Part shown: positions 14,938-22,657 of the stretch, piece by piece
How the letters are laid out: each line of letters begins with the position of its first letter
How positions within the stretch are numbered: position 1 is the first letter of the stretch
Notes under the pieces: generated by a model
Database searches by the model: none
Told to the model about the DNA's origin: nothing
What the model saw: the letters and a program-made list of their open reading frames with translations, nothing else
Assembly: GCF_016741775.1 (NCBI RefSeq)
Contig: NZ_JAERRK010000022.1
Span: 1-64,000 of the forward strand
DNA: 64,000 bases
Direction of reading: 5' to 3'
From: Streptomyces actinomycinicus
GTDB taxonomy: Bacteria; Actinomycetota; Actinomycetes; Streptomycetales; Streptomycetaceae
Position numbers and translations under genes: made by a program

Positions 14938-16731
14938 ATGAGTGCTGTCCCGGGCGTCGAGACCACGCGGCACCGTGCGCCGGTGCCCTGGGCGGATGTC
15001 CTGCTTTCCGCGATCGCCGCCGTGAGCTGGGCGTTGATCGGCATGGCGGGCACCGCCGCGCTCGGTCTGCATCTGCTGCAGGCGGACTCGGCGGGCTCAC
15101 TCGGCCCCATGACGGCGGCCGTTGTGGCGCTCGGGGCGGGTGGTTCGGTCTCGCCCTCGGGCGATGTGTCCGCGTTCGGACTGAAAGGCGCGGAGGCGCA
15201 TACCGCCGTCGAGATCACGCCACTCGGGGTCGGTCTGGTCGGTGCGCTGCTGCTGTCGTGGTTCTTCCTACGGTCCCTGCGCGGGGCCGGAGTTGTGATC
15301 GCACCGGCCGAACTCCTGGCGCGCGCGGGCGCGGTGGTCGTGCTCTTCGTGACGCTGCTCGGTGGTCTCGCCTGGGCGGGTCACGATGTCATCACCATCG
15401 ACGGCGGTTCCCTGGGCCTGGACGATCTGCCCGGCGGGGGCGGCAAGGAGGGCGGTGGGCTGAGCGTTCCCGGTCTCGGCGACGTGAGCGGCCTGCTGCC
15501 GGACCGGATCGGCGACCTGATCGACGCCAAGGCGGCCGTCGGGTTCACCGTGGACACCTCGGCCACGCTGCTCGGCGGCCTCGGCTGGTGTGCCGGTGTC
15601 CTGCTGATCGCGCTGCTCGCCGGCCGCCGCGCTCCGCTGCCGCCCGGCTGGGACGCCCTGCACCGGGTGGTCCGCCCGGCGGTCTCGGCCCTCGTCACCG
15701 TCCTGCTGGTGGCCGTGGCGGCGGGGCTCGCGGCGGCGGCGTACGCGGCGATCGGCGACGACCATCCGCGGCGGGTCGTCGGCGCGGCCCTGCTGGGCGC
15801 GCCCAACGGGGTCTGGCTCGGCGTGCCCCTCGGTCTGTTCGTCCCCTGGGACGGCGAGGCGACCGGTGCCCTGCGTGCGGTGCTTCCCCATCCCCTGGAC
15901 CAGTTCCTCGGTTCCGGGTCCGGCCGGCCCGTCACGGTGGGCCGGCTGGCCGGGCTGGACGGCCGGGTGTGGCTGCTGGCGCTGGCGGCGGCACTGATGA
16001 TCCTGCTGGCCGGGGTGCTGACGGCGGTCCGCACGCCGGTCGCGCGGCCGGCCGACGGTGCCCTGCGCCTCGCCGGCCGGTGCGCGGTGCGGCTGGGCGT
16101 GACGACCGCGCTCGCCCTCCCCCTGCTCGCCCTGCTGACGGACGTCTCGGTGGACGCCTCCTTGTCCGTCCTCGGCTTCGACGCCTTCGGCGCGGCTCTC
16201 GCGCTGCACGGCCACCTCGCCATGGCCCTGCTGCTCGGCGCGGCATGGGGGGCGGGCGCGGGGGCTACGGGAGCGCTGCTCGCCCGGGCGACCGGGGCGG
16301 CGGGCTCGCGGGCGGTGCGGACGGCGGCGCTGGGGGTCCGGGCCGACGCCCGGGCCGCGGGCGGGGGCGGTGACGGCGGGGGGGCCCGGTACGGGAGCGG
16401 TGACGGCGGGGGCTCCCGGTACGGGGGCGGTGACGCCGGGGGGTCCCGGTACGGGGGCGGGGCCGGCCCCTATGTGCCGAGCGCGCCGTACCGGCCGCCC
16501 GACCCCGACACCAATCCGTATCTGCGGCTGCCGGAGGAGCCGCGGGACGTGTGGCCGCCGGCCGCCGGGCAGGAGGTCCACGGCGCCCCGACCATCGCCG
16601 GGCCCCTGGGGCCTCCCCCGCCACCCCGGGAACGTCCCGGTACCCGCCCGGAGGCGCGCCCGCCGGGGAGGCCGGACGACGGACCACCACCCCCGCCACC
16701 CCCACCCGGAACACCGAAACGGCGGGGGTGA
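14938..16731 (+). CDS. Streptophobe family membrane protein
   Basis: A 597-residue integral membrane protein with about ten hydrophobic helices in residues 15-440 (for example LLSAIAAVSWALIGMAGTAA, LVGALLLSWFFL, AGAVVVLFVTLLGGLAW, LAMALLLGAAWGAG). A long Gly/Arg/Tyr- and proline-rich cytoplasmic tail follows. It matches the family known as streptophobe, restricted to Streptomyces-like organisms and of unknown function. The tail contains tandem GG-SRYGGGD repeats and ends with a run of prolines. The ATG at 14938 has a run of G residues as ribosome binding site. It is divergent from the FHA-ABC gene, with 229 bases between the starts, so functional coupling is possible but unproven. Confidence 0.85.
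   Translation: MSAVPGVETTRHRAPVPWADVLLSAIAAVSWALIGMAGTAALGLHLLQADSAGSLGPMTAAVVALGAGGSVSPSGDVSAFGLKGAEAHTAVEITPLGVGLVGALLLSWFFLRSLRGAGVVIAPAELLARAGAVVVLFVTLLGGLAWAGHDVITIDGGSLGLDDLPGGGGKEGGGLSVPGLGDVSGLLPDRIGDLIDAKAAVGFTVDTSATLLGGLGWCAGVLLIALLAGRRAPLPPGWDALHRVVRPAVSALVTVLLVAVAAGLAAAAYAAIGDDHPRRVVGAALLGAPNGVWLGVPLGLFVPWDGEATGALRAVLPHPLDQFLGSGSGRPVTVGRLAGLDGRVWLLALAAALMILLAGVLTAVRTPVARPADGALRLAGRCAVRLGVTTALALPLLALLTDVSVDASLSVLGFDAFGAALALHGHLAMALLLGAAWGAGAGATGALLARATGAAGSRAVRTAALGVRADARAAGGGGDGGGARYGSGDGGGSRYGGGDAGGSRYGGGAGPYVPSAPYRPPDPDTNPYLRLPEEPRDVWPPAAGQEVHGAPTIAGPLGPPPPPRERPGTRPEARPPGRPDDGPPPPPPPPGTPKRRG
16362..16470 (+). repeat. 30-base in-frame tandem repeat in the streptophobe gene tail
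   Basis: About three copies of a 30-base unit containing CCCGGTACGGG and GGCGGTGACG, giving ten-residue repeats (GGSRYGGGDA type). It is a low-complexity extension of the cytoplasmic tail. Confidence 0.8.
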
Positions 16732-16828
16732 GACGAGCGGGACGCGGGCCGGGGGGACGCGGGGTGGGTGTGGCCAGGCGCGGGTGAGTGTGGCCGGGCG
16801 GTACGGGGAGGGGCTGGGTGCGGGACGA

Positions 16829-16936
16829 GGAGGCCTCAGCACGGCACGAGCAGGGGCCGGGCGAGCAGGCCTCGGCGCGGCGCGAGGAGGGGCCGGGCGA
16901 GCAGGCCTCGGCGCGGCGCGAGGAGGGGCTGGGCGC
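16829..16936. repeat. 36-base tandem repeat in a 475-base gene-free stretch
   Basis: Nearly three copies of a 36-base unit containing GCAGGCCTCGGCG and GAGGAGGGGCCGG. The whole interval 16732-17206 between the streptophobe gene and serB has no convincing gene. A 140-codon frame across it translates the repeat to a 12-residue RREEGPGEQASA unit but lacks a ribosome binding site and any known domain. The serB promoter must lie in the last part of this interval. Confidence 0.75.
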
Positions 16937-17206
16937 GGCCCAGATGGGCCCCGGGCCGGCCGGGGACGGGCTCGGGCACGCGGGCCGGCGCGGGGCGTCG
17001 GGGGCCCGTGGGCAGGGCCGTAGGGATCGCCGGGCGGGGTCTGCCGTGGGACGCTCGGGAGGGAGCCGGGGTGGCGCCGTACCCGCGCGGCAGGGTCGTC
17101 CCCCGGCGGCAAGATCCCCGACACCGGCCCGACACCCACTGTTCCGTGTCCGTCAGGCGGACCTCTGCGGCGGGCGGCACTGGGTGCCGGTTACGGTGGT
17201 GGCACC

Positions 17207-18415
17207 ATGAGCGCTTCGCAGACCTCCGAGGTCCCCACTCTCCTCGTCAAGATCTTCGGCAAGGACAGGCCGGGCATCACGGCCGGCCTCTTCGACACCC
17301 TTGCCGCGTACCTGGTCGACGTGGTCGACATCGAGCAGGTCGTCACCCGGGGCCGCCTGGTGCTGTGCGTGCTGGTCACCCAGCCGCCGGCCGGCCTCGA
17401 GGGCGACCTGCGCGCGACCGTGCACAGCTGGGCCGAGTCGATGAAGATGCAGGCGGAGATCATCTCGGGGCACGGCGACAACCGTCCGCGGGGTCACGGG
17501 CGGTCCCTGGTGACCGTGCTCGGACACCCGCTCACCGCCGAGTCGACGGCCGCCATCGCCGACCGGATCGCGAAGGCCGGCGGCAACATCGACCGTATCT
17601 TCCGGCTGGCCAAGTACCCGGTGACCGCGGTGGAGTTCGCGGTGTCCGGTGTGGAGACCGAGCCGCTGCGCACGGCCCTGGCCTCCGACGCGGCGGCACT
17701 CGGTGTCGACGTCGCGGTCGTTTCGGCAGGCCTGCACCGGCGAGCCCAGCGGCTCGTGGTCATGGACGTGGACTCGACCCTGATCCAGGACGAGGTCATC
17801 GAGCTGTTCGCGGCGCACGCCGGCTGCGAGGACAAGGTCGCCGAGGTGACGGCGGCGGCGATGCGCGGCGAGCTGGACTTCGAGCAGTCGCTGCACGCGC
17901 GTGTGGCGCTGCTCGAGGGACTGGACGCCTCGGTGGTGGAGAAGGTGCGCCAGGAGGTCCGGCTGACCCCGGGCGCACGCACCCTGATCCGCACCCTGAA
18001 GCGGCTCGGCTACCAAGTGGGCGTCGTCTCCGGTGGCTTCACCCAGGTGACGGACGACCTGAAGGAACGGCTGGGGCTGGACTTCGCGCAGGCCAACACC
18101 CTCGAGATCGTCGACGGGAAGCTGACCGGGCGGGTCACCGGCGAGATCGTGGACCGGGCGGGCAAGGCGCGGCTGCTGCGCCGGTTCGCCGCGGAGGCCG
18201 GGGTGCCGCTGTCACAGACCGTGGCGATCGGCGACGGTGCGAACGACCTGGACATGCTGAACGCGGCGGGTCTGGGCGTGGCCTTCAACGCCAAGCCCGT
18301 GGTCCGGGAGGCGGCGCACACGGCGGTGAACTTCCCCTTCCTCGACACGGTCCTGTACCTCCTCGGCGTCACCCGTGAAGAGGTCGAGGCGGCCGACACC
18401 CACGACGAGGGCTGA
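17207..18415 (+). CDS. serB: Phosphoserine phosphatase SerB with N-terminal ACT region
   Basis: A 402-residue enzyme for the last step of serine synthesis, O-phosphoserine to serine. The N-terminal 175 residues form tandem ACT-like regulatory domains (LLVKIFGKDRPGITAGLFDT, then LVTVLGHPLTAESTAAIADRI) that probably sense amino acids. The C-terminal HAD domain has the nucleophile motif DVDSTLIQDE (Asp187 nucleophile, Asp189 acid/base), motif II in VSGGFTQVTD, and motif III/IV in VAIGDGANDLDML. The length is typical for actinobacterial SerB. The ATG at 17207 has only a weak ribosome binding site. It is followed by a hairpin terminator and is convergent with the SixA-like gene. Confidence 0.95.
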   Translation: MSASQTSEVPTLLVKIFGKDRPGITAGLFDTLAAYLVDVVDIEQVVTRGRLVLCVLVTQPPAGLEGDLRATVHSWAESMKMQAEIISGHGDNRPRGHGRSLVTVLGHPLTAESTAAIADRIAKAGGNIDRIFRLAKYPVTAVEFAVSGVETEPLRTALASDAAALGVDVAVVSAGLHRRAQRLVVMDVDSTLIQDEVIELFAAHAGCEDKVAEVTAAAMRGELDFEQSLHARVALLEGLDASVVEKVRQEVRLTPGARTLIRTLKRLGYQVGVVSGGFTQVTDDLKERLGLDFAQANTLEIVDGKLTGRVTGEIVDRAGKARLLRRFAAEAGVPLSQTVAIGDGANDLDMLNAAGLGVAFNAKPVVREAAHTAVNFPFLDTVLYLLGVTREEVEAADTHDEG

Positions 18416-18443
18416 CCCGGCCCCGGCACGCGTCCCTCGCCCG

Positions 18444-18475
18444 ACGGCCCGGCGCCCTGTGCGGTGCCGGGCCGT
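18444..18475. terminator. Bidirectional hairpin between serB and the SixA-like gene
   Basis: A 13-bp stem (ACGGCCCGGCGCC with GGTGCCGGGCCGT, one G-U pair) and a six-base loop, placed between convergent stops. It has no U tract, as is usual for these elements here. Confidence 0.7.
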
Positions 18476-18510
18476 TCGGCGGCCGTTCGGCGCGCTGTGT
18501 CAGCCGCGGG

Positions 18511-19029
18511 TCACTCGGAGGGTGCCCAGTAGTCCGTGAGGGTGGCGACCGCCGGCTCGAGGCCCTTCCAGGGGCCGTCGTAGGTCAGCACGGCGTAACC
18601 GGCGGCGGGGAAGCCACGGCGGTTCATCCGCTCACGGGCGTCGGCCTCGGCGGAGCCGGCCAGGATGTCGGCCAGGCCGTGCACGCCCGGGTTGTGGCCG
18701 ATCAGGATGACGTTTCGCGCGTCGTCCGGAAGCTCGTTCAGCACGGCGATCAGCTCGCCGGGCGAGGCCTCGTAGACCCGCTCCTCGTAGATGGTTTTCG
18801 GCCGGTGCGACAGCTCGTGGACGGCGAGCTTCCAGGTCTCGCGGGTCCGGGTCGCCGTGGAGCACAGGGCCAGGTCGAAGGGGATGCCGGTGTCGGCCAG
18901 CCTGCGTCCGGCGACTGCGGCGTCCTTGCGGCCCCGCTCGGCGAGCGGGCGCTCATGATCGGAGACCTGGGGCCAGTCGGCTTTCGCATGCCGGAAGAGG
19001 ACGATCCTGCGGGGTTCTGCGACGCTCAT
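18511..19029 (-). CDS. SixA-like histidine phosphatase
   Basis: A 172-residue member of the histidine phosphatase superfamily. The catalytic histidine is in FRHAKADWPQ (His14), in the RHA form typical of SixA rather than RHG. The supporting residues are ERG, the arginine in TRTRETW, and the second histidine in ILIGHNPGVHGLA. SixA of Escherichia coli dephosphorylates phosphohistidine on signalling or phosphotransfer proteins. Here the target is unknown and no kinase is adjacent. It has no signal peptide. ATG start at 19029. Confidence 0.88.
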   Translation of the reverse strand: MSVAEPRRIVLFRHAKADWPQVSDHERPLAERGRKDAAVAGRRLADTGIPFDLALCSTATRTRETWKLAVHELSHRPKTIYEERVYEASPGELIAVLNELPDDARNVILIGHNPGVHGLADILAGSAEADARERMNRRGFPAAGYAVLTYDGPWKGLEPAVATLTDYWAPSE

Positions 19030-19107
19030 GGGACCCAGCTTCGCATGAAACAGACCACCCGGCGCAGGGAGTTGACATGCGGATTCACCGCGCGAGGGGG
19101 CTCCCCG

Positions 19108-19314
19108 TCAGCGCGCGAGGAGCTGCTGGGCGCGCTCCACGAGGTGCGCGATCGCCGGGCCGTCGCCCGCCGCGTGGGCGTCCGACGGGTTGAGTATCAG
19201 TGCGAGCAGCGAGATGAACGCGAGGGCGGGCAGCGCGAGCGCCCACCAGGGAAGCCGCATGTCGACGCCGCCCGTGGTCGCCGGGTGGGGCCGGGAGTGG
19301 GTGCAGGCCGGCAT
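19108..19314 (-). CDS. Small single-pass membrane protein, hypothetical
   Basis: A 68-residue protein with a short polar N-terminus (MPACTHSRPHPATTGG), one hydrophobic helix (LPWWALALPALAFISLLALI) and a polar tail ending AHLVERAQQLLAR. The helix followed by AHA could also be a signal peptide. The ATG at 19314 is preceded by GGAGG at the right distance; the longer frame to 19365 has no such site, and an internal Met (19260) is an alternative. Function unknown. It lies between the SixA-like gene and the micro-protein/MFS pair on the same strand. Confidence 0.7.
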   Translation of the reverse strand: MPACTHSRPHPATTGGVDMRLPWWALALPALAFISLLALILNPSDAHAAGDGPAIAHLVERAQQLLAR

Positions 19315-19716
19315 GGTCGCCTCCGTGGGTCTTCGAGCGGGTCCCGGACCGCCTGGTGCGGTCACATCTCGAAGCTACGGAATCCGGGGCGGCCAACCCA
19401 TCCGGAGATCCACCCACTTGACCCTGACCCTGACCCCCTAGGGGATGGTGGGGCCAGCCCCACCATCCACCGGACCAACCGGATCAACCGGGCGAACCGG
19501 AAGAACCGAGGGCCGGGAAACCGAGGGCAGAAGTCCGGGAAGCCGGAACCTGCGGGAAACCAGAGGCCGGAAAACCGGGGAGCCGTGCACCCTGGCGACC
19601 GGAGAGCCCAGGCGGCCTGCGCGGCCGAGTGGGCCGGTGGTGCCCCGGCGCCCGCCCCGCGCGCCGGGGAAACCCGGAGGCGCCTCAGCGAGCGGCGGAT
19701 CCGCGGGGAGCCGGCG
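19315..19716. other. 402-base gene-free interval with short ACCGG repeats and a hairpin
   Basis: No gene is seen here. The interval contains a perfect 10-bp stem with a four-base loop at 19444-19467 (GATGGTGGGG / CCCCACCATC), then about 120 bases of irregular short repeats built on AACCGG and CCGGAA. The hairpin may terminate transcription of the small-protein/MFS group on the minus strand. The promoter of the 68-residue protein should lie near 19330-19400. Confidence 0.5.
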
Positions 19717-19836
19717 TCACGGGGACGCGATGGTCGCCACGACGGCGATGATCACGAAGATGGCGAGGAACGAGCCGAAGACGAGCAGCATCTTCTTCTG
19801 GCCGTTCTTCGGGTTCGGGTCGAGCACAGGCTGCAT
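19717..19836 (-). CDS. 39-residue membrane micro-protein (SGM_5486-type transporter-associated)
   Basis: Too short for routine gene calling, but clearly coding. It reads MQPVLDPNPKNGQKKMLLVF and continues with a hydrophobic helix (GSFLAIFVIIAVVATIASP) to a TGA at 19717. The pattern DPNPKNGQKK plus one transmembrane helix matches the tiny SGM_5486 family, described as transporter-associated, which I recall as regularly encoded next to CynX-type MFS permeases. The permease gene starts upstream on the same strand and ends 57 bases before this start, so cotranscription is likely. A role as a small permease subunit or stabiliser is inference. The ribosome binding site is weak (GACTGGG). Confidence 0.75.
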   Translation of the reverse strand: MQPVLDPNPKNGQKKMLLVFGSFLAIFVIIAVVATIASP

Positions 19837-19893
19837 GGGCCCAGTCTCGCACCCCGCCTCCCCCTCCCCGGCCGCCGGGGGCGCCGCGCCGCG

Positions 19894-21207
19894 TCAGCGC
19901 GTCGCCTCGTCCTCCACGATGCGGTCGCGGCCCGCCAGGAAGCCGACCGCCATCTGCGGCACCATGAGGCCCGCCATCAGGGCGATCGGCAGGCCCCAGC
20001 CGCCGCTCTGCTGGTAGAGCACGCCGACCAGCAGCGGGCCGGGGATGGAGATGAGGTAGCCGGTGCTCTGCGCGAACGCGGACAGCTGGACGACGCCCCG
20101 ACCGCTGCGGGCACGCATGCCCACCATCGTCAGCGCCAGCGGGAAGGCGCAGTTGGAGACGCCGAGCAGCAGTGCCCAGGCCCAGGCGCCGGCGGCCGGG
20201 GCGAAGTACAGGCCGGCGTATCCGGCGAGGCCGCAGGCGCCCAGGACCAGCACGATCGGGCCCTGGTGGGGCAGCCGCGTGGCGACCCGCGGGATCACGA
20301 AGGCGAGCGGCACGCCCATCACCATGGTGACGGCGAGCAGCACGCCCGCGGTGCCCGCCGGGACCCCGGCGTCGCGGAAGATCTGCGGCATCCACCCCAT
20401 GGTGATGTAGGCGGCGGTCGCCTGGAGGCCGAAGAAGACGGCGAGGGCCCAGGCGGTGCGGCTGCGGGTGATGCGCAGCGGGGCCTGCGGTTCCGGCGTG
20501 GCGGTGGCCTCCTGCCGCTGGGCGGGTGCGGCGCCCCGGTCCCGTACGAGCGGCAGCCAGGGCAGGACGGCGGCCGCGGCGATGACCGCCCAGACGGCGA
20601 GACCGGACCGCCAGCTGCCGCCGAGCGCGTCGGTCAGCGGGACGGTGACCGCGGCGGCGAGGGAGGTGCCGAGGGCGAGGGCCATCGAGTACAGGCCGGT
20701 CATGGAGCCGACGCGGTCGGGGAACCAGCGCTTGACGATGACCGGCATCAAGACGTTGCTGACGGCGATGCCCATCAGGGCGAGCGCGCTGGCGGCCAGG
20801 AAGCCGGGCGTGCCGCCGAGGTACGGGCGTATCAGCAGGCCGGCGGTGATGGCGGCCATGCCGGCGCACACCACGGCGGCCGGCCCGAAGCGGCGGGCCA
20901 GGCGAGGCGCGGTGACGCCGAAGACGGCGAAGCACAGGGGCGGGACGGAGGTGAGGAGGCCGGCCACGCTGCCGCTCATGCCGAGCCCGTCGCGGACCTC
21001 TTCCAGGAGGGCGCCGAGGCTCGTGATGGCCGGGCGCAGGTTCAGCGCCGACAGCACGATGCCCACGACCACGAGCCGGGTCGCCCACGCGCGCGTGCGG
21101 CCTGTCGATGGGGTCGTCTCGGGCGTGCTCGCTGCGGTGGCCCTGCCGCGTTCGGTCGGTGACATCGCCGTACGGGTCTCCACTGTCCGGGTTTCCTCAC
21201 TTGCCAT
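19894..21207 (-). CDS. CynX/NimT-family MFS transporter
   Basis: A 437-residue permease with twelve predicted helices, beginning after a 35-residue Thr/Arg-rich cytoplasmic N-terminus. The first helix region (RLVVVGIVLSALNLRPAITSLGALLEEV) contains the LNLRPA(V/I)TSLG signature of the CynX/NimT (cyanate/2-nitroimidazole) subfamily. The substrate is not predictable. The start ATG at 21207 was chosen because the longer frame overlaps the divergent regulator gene. The micro-protein gene follows downstream, and a GntR regulator is divergent upstream with a palindromic site between them. This arrangement suggests substrate-controlled export or uptake. Confidence 0.88.
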   Translation of the reverse strand: MASEETRTVETRTAMSPTERGRATAASTPETTPSTGRTRAWATRLVVVGIVLSALNLRPAITSLGALLEEVRDGLGMSGSVAGLLTSVPPLCFAVFGVTAPRLARRFGPAAVVCAGMAAITAGLLIRPYLGGTPGFLAASALALMGIAVSNVLMPVIVKRWFPDRVGSMTGLYSMALALGTSLAAAVTVPLTDALGGSWRSGLAVWAVIAAAAVLPWLPLVRDRGAAPAQRQEATATPEPQAPLRITRSRTAWALAVFFGLQATAAYITMGWMPQIFRDAGVPAGTAGVLLAVTMVMGVPLAFVIPRVATRLPHQGPIVLVLGACGLAGYAGLYFAPAAGAWAWALLLGVSNCAFPLALTMVGMRARSGRGVVQLSAFAQSTGYLISIPGPLLVGVLYQQSGGWGLPIALMAGLMVPQMAVGFLAGRDRIVEDEATR

Positions 21208-21221
21208 GAGACCCATCATAG

Positions 21222-21236
21222 AATCATGGGATGATT
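21222..21236. promoter_or_regulatory. Candidate operator between the MFS and GntR genes
   Basis: The perfect inverted repeat AATCAT-GGG-ATGATT lies 14 bases upstream of the MFS start codon and 53 bases upstream of the GntR start. It is the only obvious symmetric AT-rich site in the divergent interval and is a natural binding site for the adjacent GntR protein (inference from position). Confidence 0.5.
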
Positions 21237-21289
21237 GGCTGTCCATTCCCGGTGCGTCTCCGCCCCGGCCTCGCGTGCGAAGGTGTGCC

Positions 21290-21982
21290 ATGCCCTTGAG
21301 CCACCCCCGTCGCTCGGCACTGTCCGAGCAGGTCATCGCAGAACTGCGCAACCAGATCACCTCCGGCGAGTGGCCGGTCGGCTCGCGCATTCCGACGGAA
21401 CCGGAACTGGTCGATCAGCTCGGGGTCGCCCGCAACACCGTCCGGGAGGCGGTCCGGGCGCTCGCGCACAACGGTCTGCTGGACATCCGCCAGGGCTCGG
21501 GCACGTACGTGGTGGCCACGAGCGAGCTGGCCGGCGTGATGCACCGCCGGTTCGCCGGCGCCGACCCGCGGCACATCGCCGAGCTGCGTTCCACCCTGGA
21601 GTCGGCCGCGGCGAAGCTGGCCGCCGAGCGGCGCACCGAGAAGGACCTCAAACAGCTGGACGCGCAGCTGACCCGGCGCGAGGAGGCCTGGGAGGCCGGC
21701 GAGACGGAGGCGTTCGTCGCGGCCGACGCCACCTTCCACCTGGCCGTGGTGGCCGCGTCCCACAACGACGTGATGACCGCGCTGTACGCCGACCTGAGCG
21801 AGGTGCTGCGGGACTGGCTCCGCGCGGACGTCGGCGCGGAGCTGACCCCGGAGACGCACATGGACCACGCGCGCCTGGTGGACGCGATCCGCGCGGGGGA
21901 CGCGGAGGCGGCGGCGGAGGAGGCCGCGAGCTACCCGTTCCTCTGCAACCCGGGGCGGTTCACCGCGCCTTCTGGTGGCTGA
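21290..21982 (+). CDS. GntR-family regulator, FadR/FCD subfamily
   Basis: A 230-residue repressor-type protein. The N-terminal winged helix-turn-helix (about residues 9-75) contains LRNQITSGEWPVGSRIPTEP, ELVDQLGVARNTVREAVRAL and the wing IRQGSGTYV. The C-terminal all-helical FCD ligand domain (about 90-220) contains the metal-site pattern of aspartate and histidines (DATFHLAVV, HNDVM, HMDHARLVDAI). It is divergent from a CynX-type transporter and probably controls it. The ATG at 21290 follows GAAGG. The 3' end overlaps the convergent secreted-protein gene by 23 bases. Confidence 0.9.
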   Translation: MPLSHPRRSALSEQVIAELRNQITSGEWPVGSRIPTEPELVDQLGVARNTVREAVRALAHNGLLDIRQGSGTYVVATSELAGVMHRRFAGADPRHIAELRSTLESAAAKLAAERRTEKDLKQLDAQLTRREEAWEAGETEAFVAADATFHLAVVAASHNDVMTALYADLSEVLRDWLRADVGAELTPETHMDHARLVDAIRAGDAEAAAEEAASYPFLCNPGRFTAPSGG

Positions 21983-22310
21983 CCCAGACGGACCCGATCT
22001 CCTTCCAGCACCGGCCGGTGAGCCGTACGGTCATGGCGGGCCCGGCGTCCACGGGGACGCTGTCGGTGTCGATGTCCCACCAGCGGGCGCACTCGATGTG
22101 CAGCCGGACGCGGTCGGTGTCGACATAGGGATTGTGGCAGTAGGTCACCACGTGCGAGCCCTGGACGGTGGTCCGGCACGAGGCGCCGAACCGGCTCGGT
22201 GCGGGCGGTTTGCCGGCGCTCGCGCGCGCGTGGGGCAGCGCGTCGTACGGCAGGGTCAGTACGAGGGCCAGGGCCACGGTCACCGGGGCCAGGCTGCGGG
22301 ACAGGCGCAC
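21960..22310 (-). CDS. Small secreted protein, four cysteines, hypothetical
   Basis: A 116-residue exported protein. The signal peptide VRLSRSLAPVTVALALVLTL is followed by PYDALPHARA, with likely cleavage after ARASA. The mature part of about 80 residues has four cysteines (SCRTT, YCHNP, ECARWW, RCWKE), which could form two disulfides. The GTG at 22310 is preceded by GAGGAGG, a strong ribosome binding site. No known domain is recognised. It ends inside the last 23 bases of the convergent GntR gene. Confidence 0.75.
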   Translation of the reverse strand: MRLSRSLAPVTVALALVLTLPYDALPHARASAGKPPAPSRFGASCRTTVQGSHVVTYCHNPYVDTDRVRLHIECARWWDIDTDSVPVDAGPAMTVRLTGRCWKEIGSVWVSHQKAR

Positions 22311-22657
22311 AAGGGGACCTCCTCGGCCGGGCTGCGGAGGGACGTGCCGGACGACGCGTAATCCAGGGTGCGCCGTCGCCGCCGGGACGGCCCGGCCGGT
22401 GAGCCGAACGGGTGACGGCCGCGCCGGCACCCCCGCGCCCACCCCCGTGCGCAGCGACCGCGCCGTGGGCGGCACGAACGGCGCAGCCCACGCCCGGGTA
22501 GGGCGACGCACGCCCCCGCGCACGGCCTCCACAACCCGCACCCTGGTACGGCGGCGCACACCGCCGCGTACGGCCGCAGCCGCGTCACCGGTACGGCGAA
22601 GGCCCGCACCCTTCGCGGGTGCGGGCCTTCGCCCGGCGTCGGGCGCGGTCGCGGAGG
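22311..22657. other. 347-base gene-free interval
   Basis: No gene is supported here. Apart from the terminator hairpin at 22598-22630 the sequence is arginine- and proline-rich noise in all frames, with repeated GCGCACGGCC- and CCGGTACGGCG-like words. It should contain the promoter of the small secreted protein. Confidence 0.5.
22598..22630 (-). terminator. Hairpin terminator of the fabG-fabI operon
   Basis: A perfect 14-bp stem (GAAGGCCCGCACCC / GGGTGCGGGCCTTC) with a five-base loop, 27 bases beyond the fabI stop on the minus strand. Confidence 0.75.

Noticed and set aside
16788..17210. 140-codon frame with 12-residue repeats upstream of serB
   Set aside because: The repeat unit is a multiple of three, which keeps several frames open. 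There is no ribosome binding site, the frame overlaps the serB start, and the sequence resembles other non-coding minisatellites here.
18679..21162. 827-codon open frame on the plus strand across several genes
   Set aside because: It runs antisense through the SixA-like, micro-protein and MFS genes. The translation is Arg/Gly/His-rich without domains, an effect of high GC.
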